From Gammaproteobacteria bacterium (GTDB taxonomy: Bacteria > Pseudomonadota > Gammaproteobacteria > Chromatiales > Chromatiaceae): a stretch of DNA of 5,750 nucleotides. Made by a program: the position numbers and the translations under genes. The stretch lies in contig JAGVUH010000215.1 in NCBI GenBank assembly GCA_019136395.1, positions 1 through 5,750 of the forward strand. Reading direction: 5' to 3'. This document shows, piece after piece, positions 5,535-5,750 of this stretch. The notes beneath the pieces were generated by a model. It was not told the DNA's origin and did no database searches. It saw only the letters and a program-made list of their open reading frames with translations. Numbering within the stretch: position 1 is the stretch's first letter; each line of letters begins with the position of its first letter.

Positions 5535-5750
5535 CTGTCTATGGGACACACTGGACACGGGCGGGCGTTGAACGTACTCTAGGGCCGCATGAGGCTCTTC
5601 GGGCAAACCTTCACCTCGGGAATCATCGAGCGGCTCCGCGGCGTGGTGGCCGCGGAGCCGGACGTCAGCCGGAGTGCCTTGTCCCGGCGATTGTGCGACT
5701 GGCTGGACTGGCGCGGTGCCCATGGCCGGGTCCAGGAGGTCAGCGGCCGC
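5535..5750 (+). mobile_element. Possible left end of an insertion element carrying DUF4338
   Basis: Three things coincide: the extragenic palindrome breaks at about 5534, GGACAC occurs twice nine bases apart (5544-5549 and 5553-5558), and a DUF4338-type ORF begins 54 bases later. That distance is typical between an insertion sequence end and its first gene. No right end is in the window, so terminal inverted repeats and target duplication cannot be seen. The exact left boundary is uncertain by several bases. Confidence 0.35.
5589..5750 (+). CDS. DUF4338 (DruA-like) protein, N-terminal part, runs off the window
   Basis: The first 54 residues look like the N-terminus of DUF4338 proteins: MRLFGQTFTSGIIERLRG, then AEPDVSRSALSRRLCDWLDW (22-41) and a G-R-x-x-E-V segment. 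This helical start, with EP-x-x-SR-x-x-LSRR-L-C-x-WLDW, is characteristic of the family. DUF4338 occurs in DruA of the Druantia anti-phage system and in many solitary genes linked to transposases. Which of these applies cannot be told because the gene leaves the window after codon 54 of an expected 300 or more. ATG 5589 is preceded by AGGG four bases upstream, a weak ribosome binding site. TGGACA (5552-5557) and TACTCT (5575-5580), 17 bases apart, may form a promoter, leaving an almost leaderless mRNA. The gene diverges from prfC. Confidence 0.7.
   Translation, partial: MRLFGQTFTSGIIERLRGVVAAEPDVSRSALSRRLCDWLDWRGAHGRVQEVSGR

Overview
The window reads as chromosomal DNA of a GC-rich gammaproteobacterium. 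The best evidence is a full-length prfC (release factor RF3) of gammaproteobacterial type, a BolA/IbaG-family gene beside it, and a bacterial tRNA-Val(CAC) with an encoded CCA end. A purple sulfur bacterium or related Chromatiales-type organism would fit, but that is an inference from codon and GC character and gene types, not something the sequence proves.

Layout. 1-483 has no convincing gene; it holds a -10-like box pointing left and a two-copy 45-bp tandem repeat. 484-1089 (+) encodes a small stand-alone HD-domain hydrolase resembling the (p)ppGpp hydrolases of the MESH1/SpoT type. 1091-2771 is a decayed accessory strip: an unidentified ORF fragment, short open fragments, an intact-looking DUF29 gene (1518-1982, -), the N-terminal third of an XRE-HTH/ImmA-IrrE type regulator (2029-2328, -) with a broken ORF overlapping its start, and the C-terminal end of a tyrosine recombinase (2526-2747, +) whose box-II arginine is lost. 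This strip ends at the 3' end of tRNA-Val (2835-2909, -), the classic landing site of integrative elements, so it is best explained as the eroded end of an old genomic island.

2910-3170 carries the tRNA's strong promoter and an 81-bp perfectly nested inverted repeat. From 3171 to 5379 lies a housekeeping block on the minus strand, transcribed in the order prfC, BolA/IbaG-like gene, then a 79-codon conserved-looking gene of unknown role with its own strong Shine-Dalgarno, possible promoter and operator-like dyad.

The right end (5380-5750) holds the prfC promoter region, a hairpin, one arm of a pyrimidine-rich extragenic palindrome that is cut short, and the first 54 codons of a DUF4338 (DruA-like) protein that leaves the window. 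The palindrome break, the GGACAC repeats and the DUF4338 start together suggest the left end of an insertion element. The unidentified fragment at 1091-1306 shares 12 of 25 ungapped residues with that DUF4338 N-terminus.

No complete new system can be demonstrated here. The most useful leads are the DUF4338 gene at the right edge, its possible relic in the island, the island-tRNA junction, and the 3000-3080 stem-loop.
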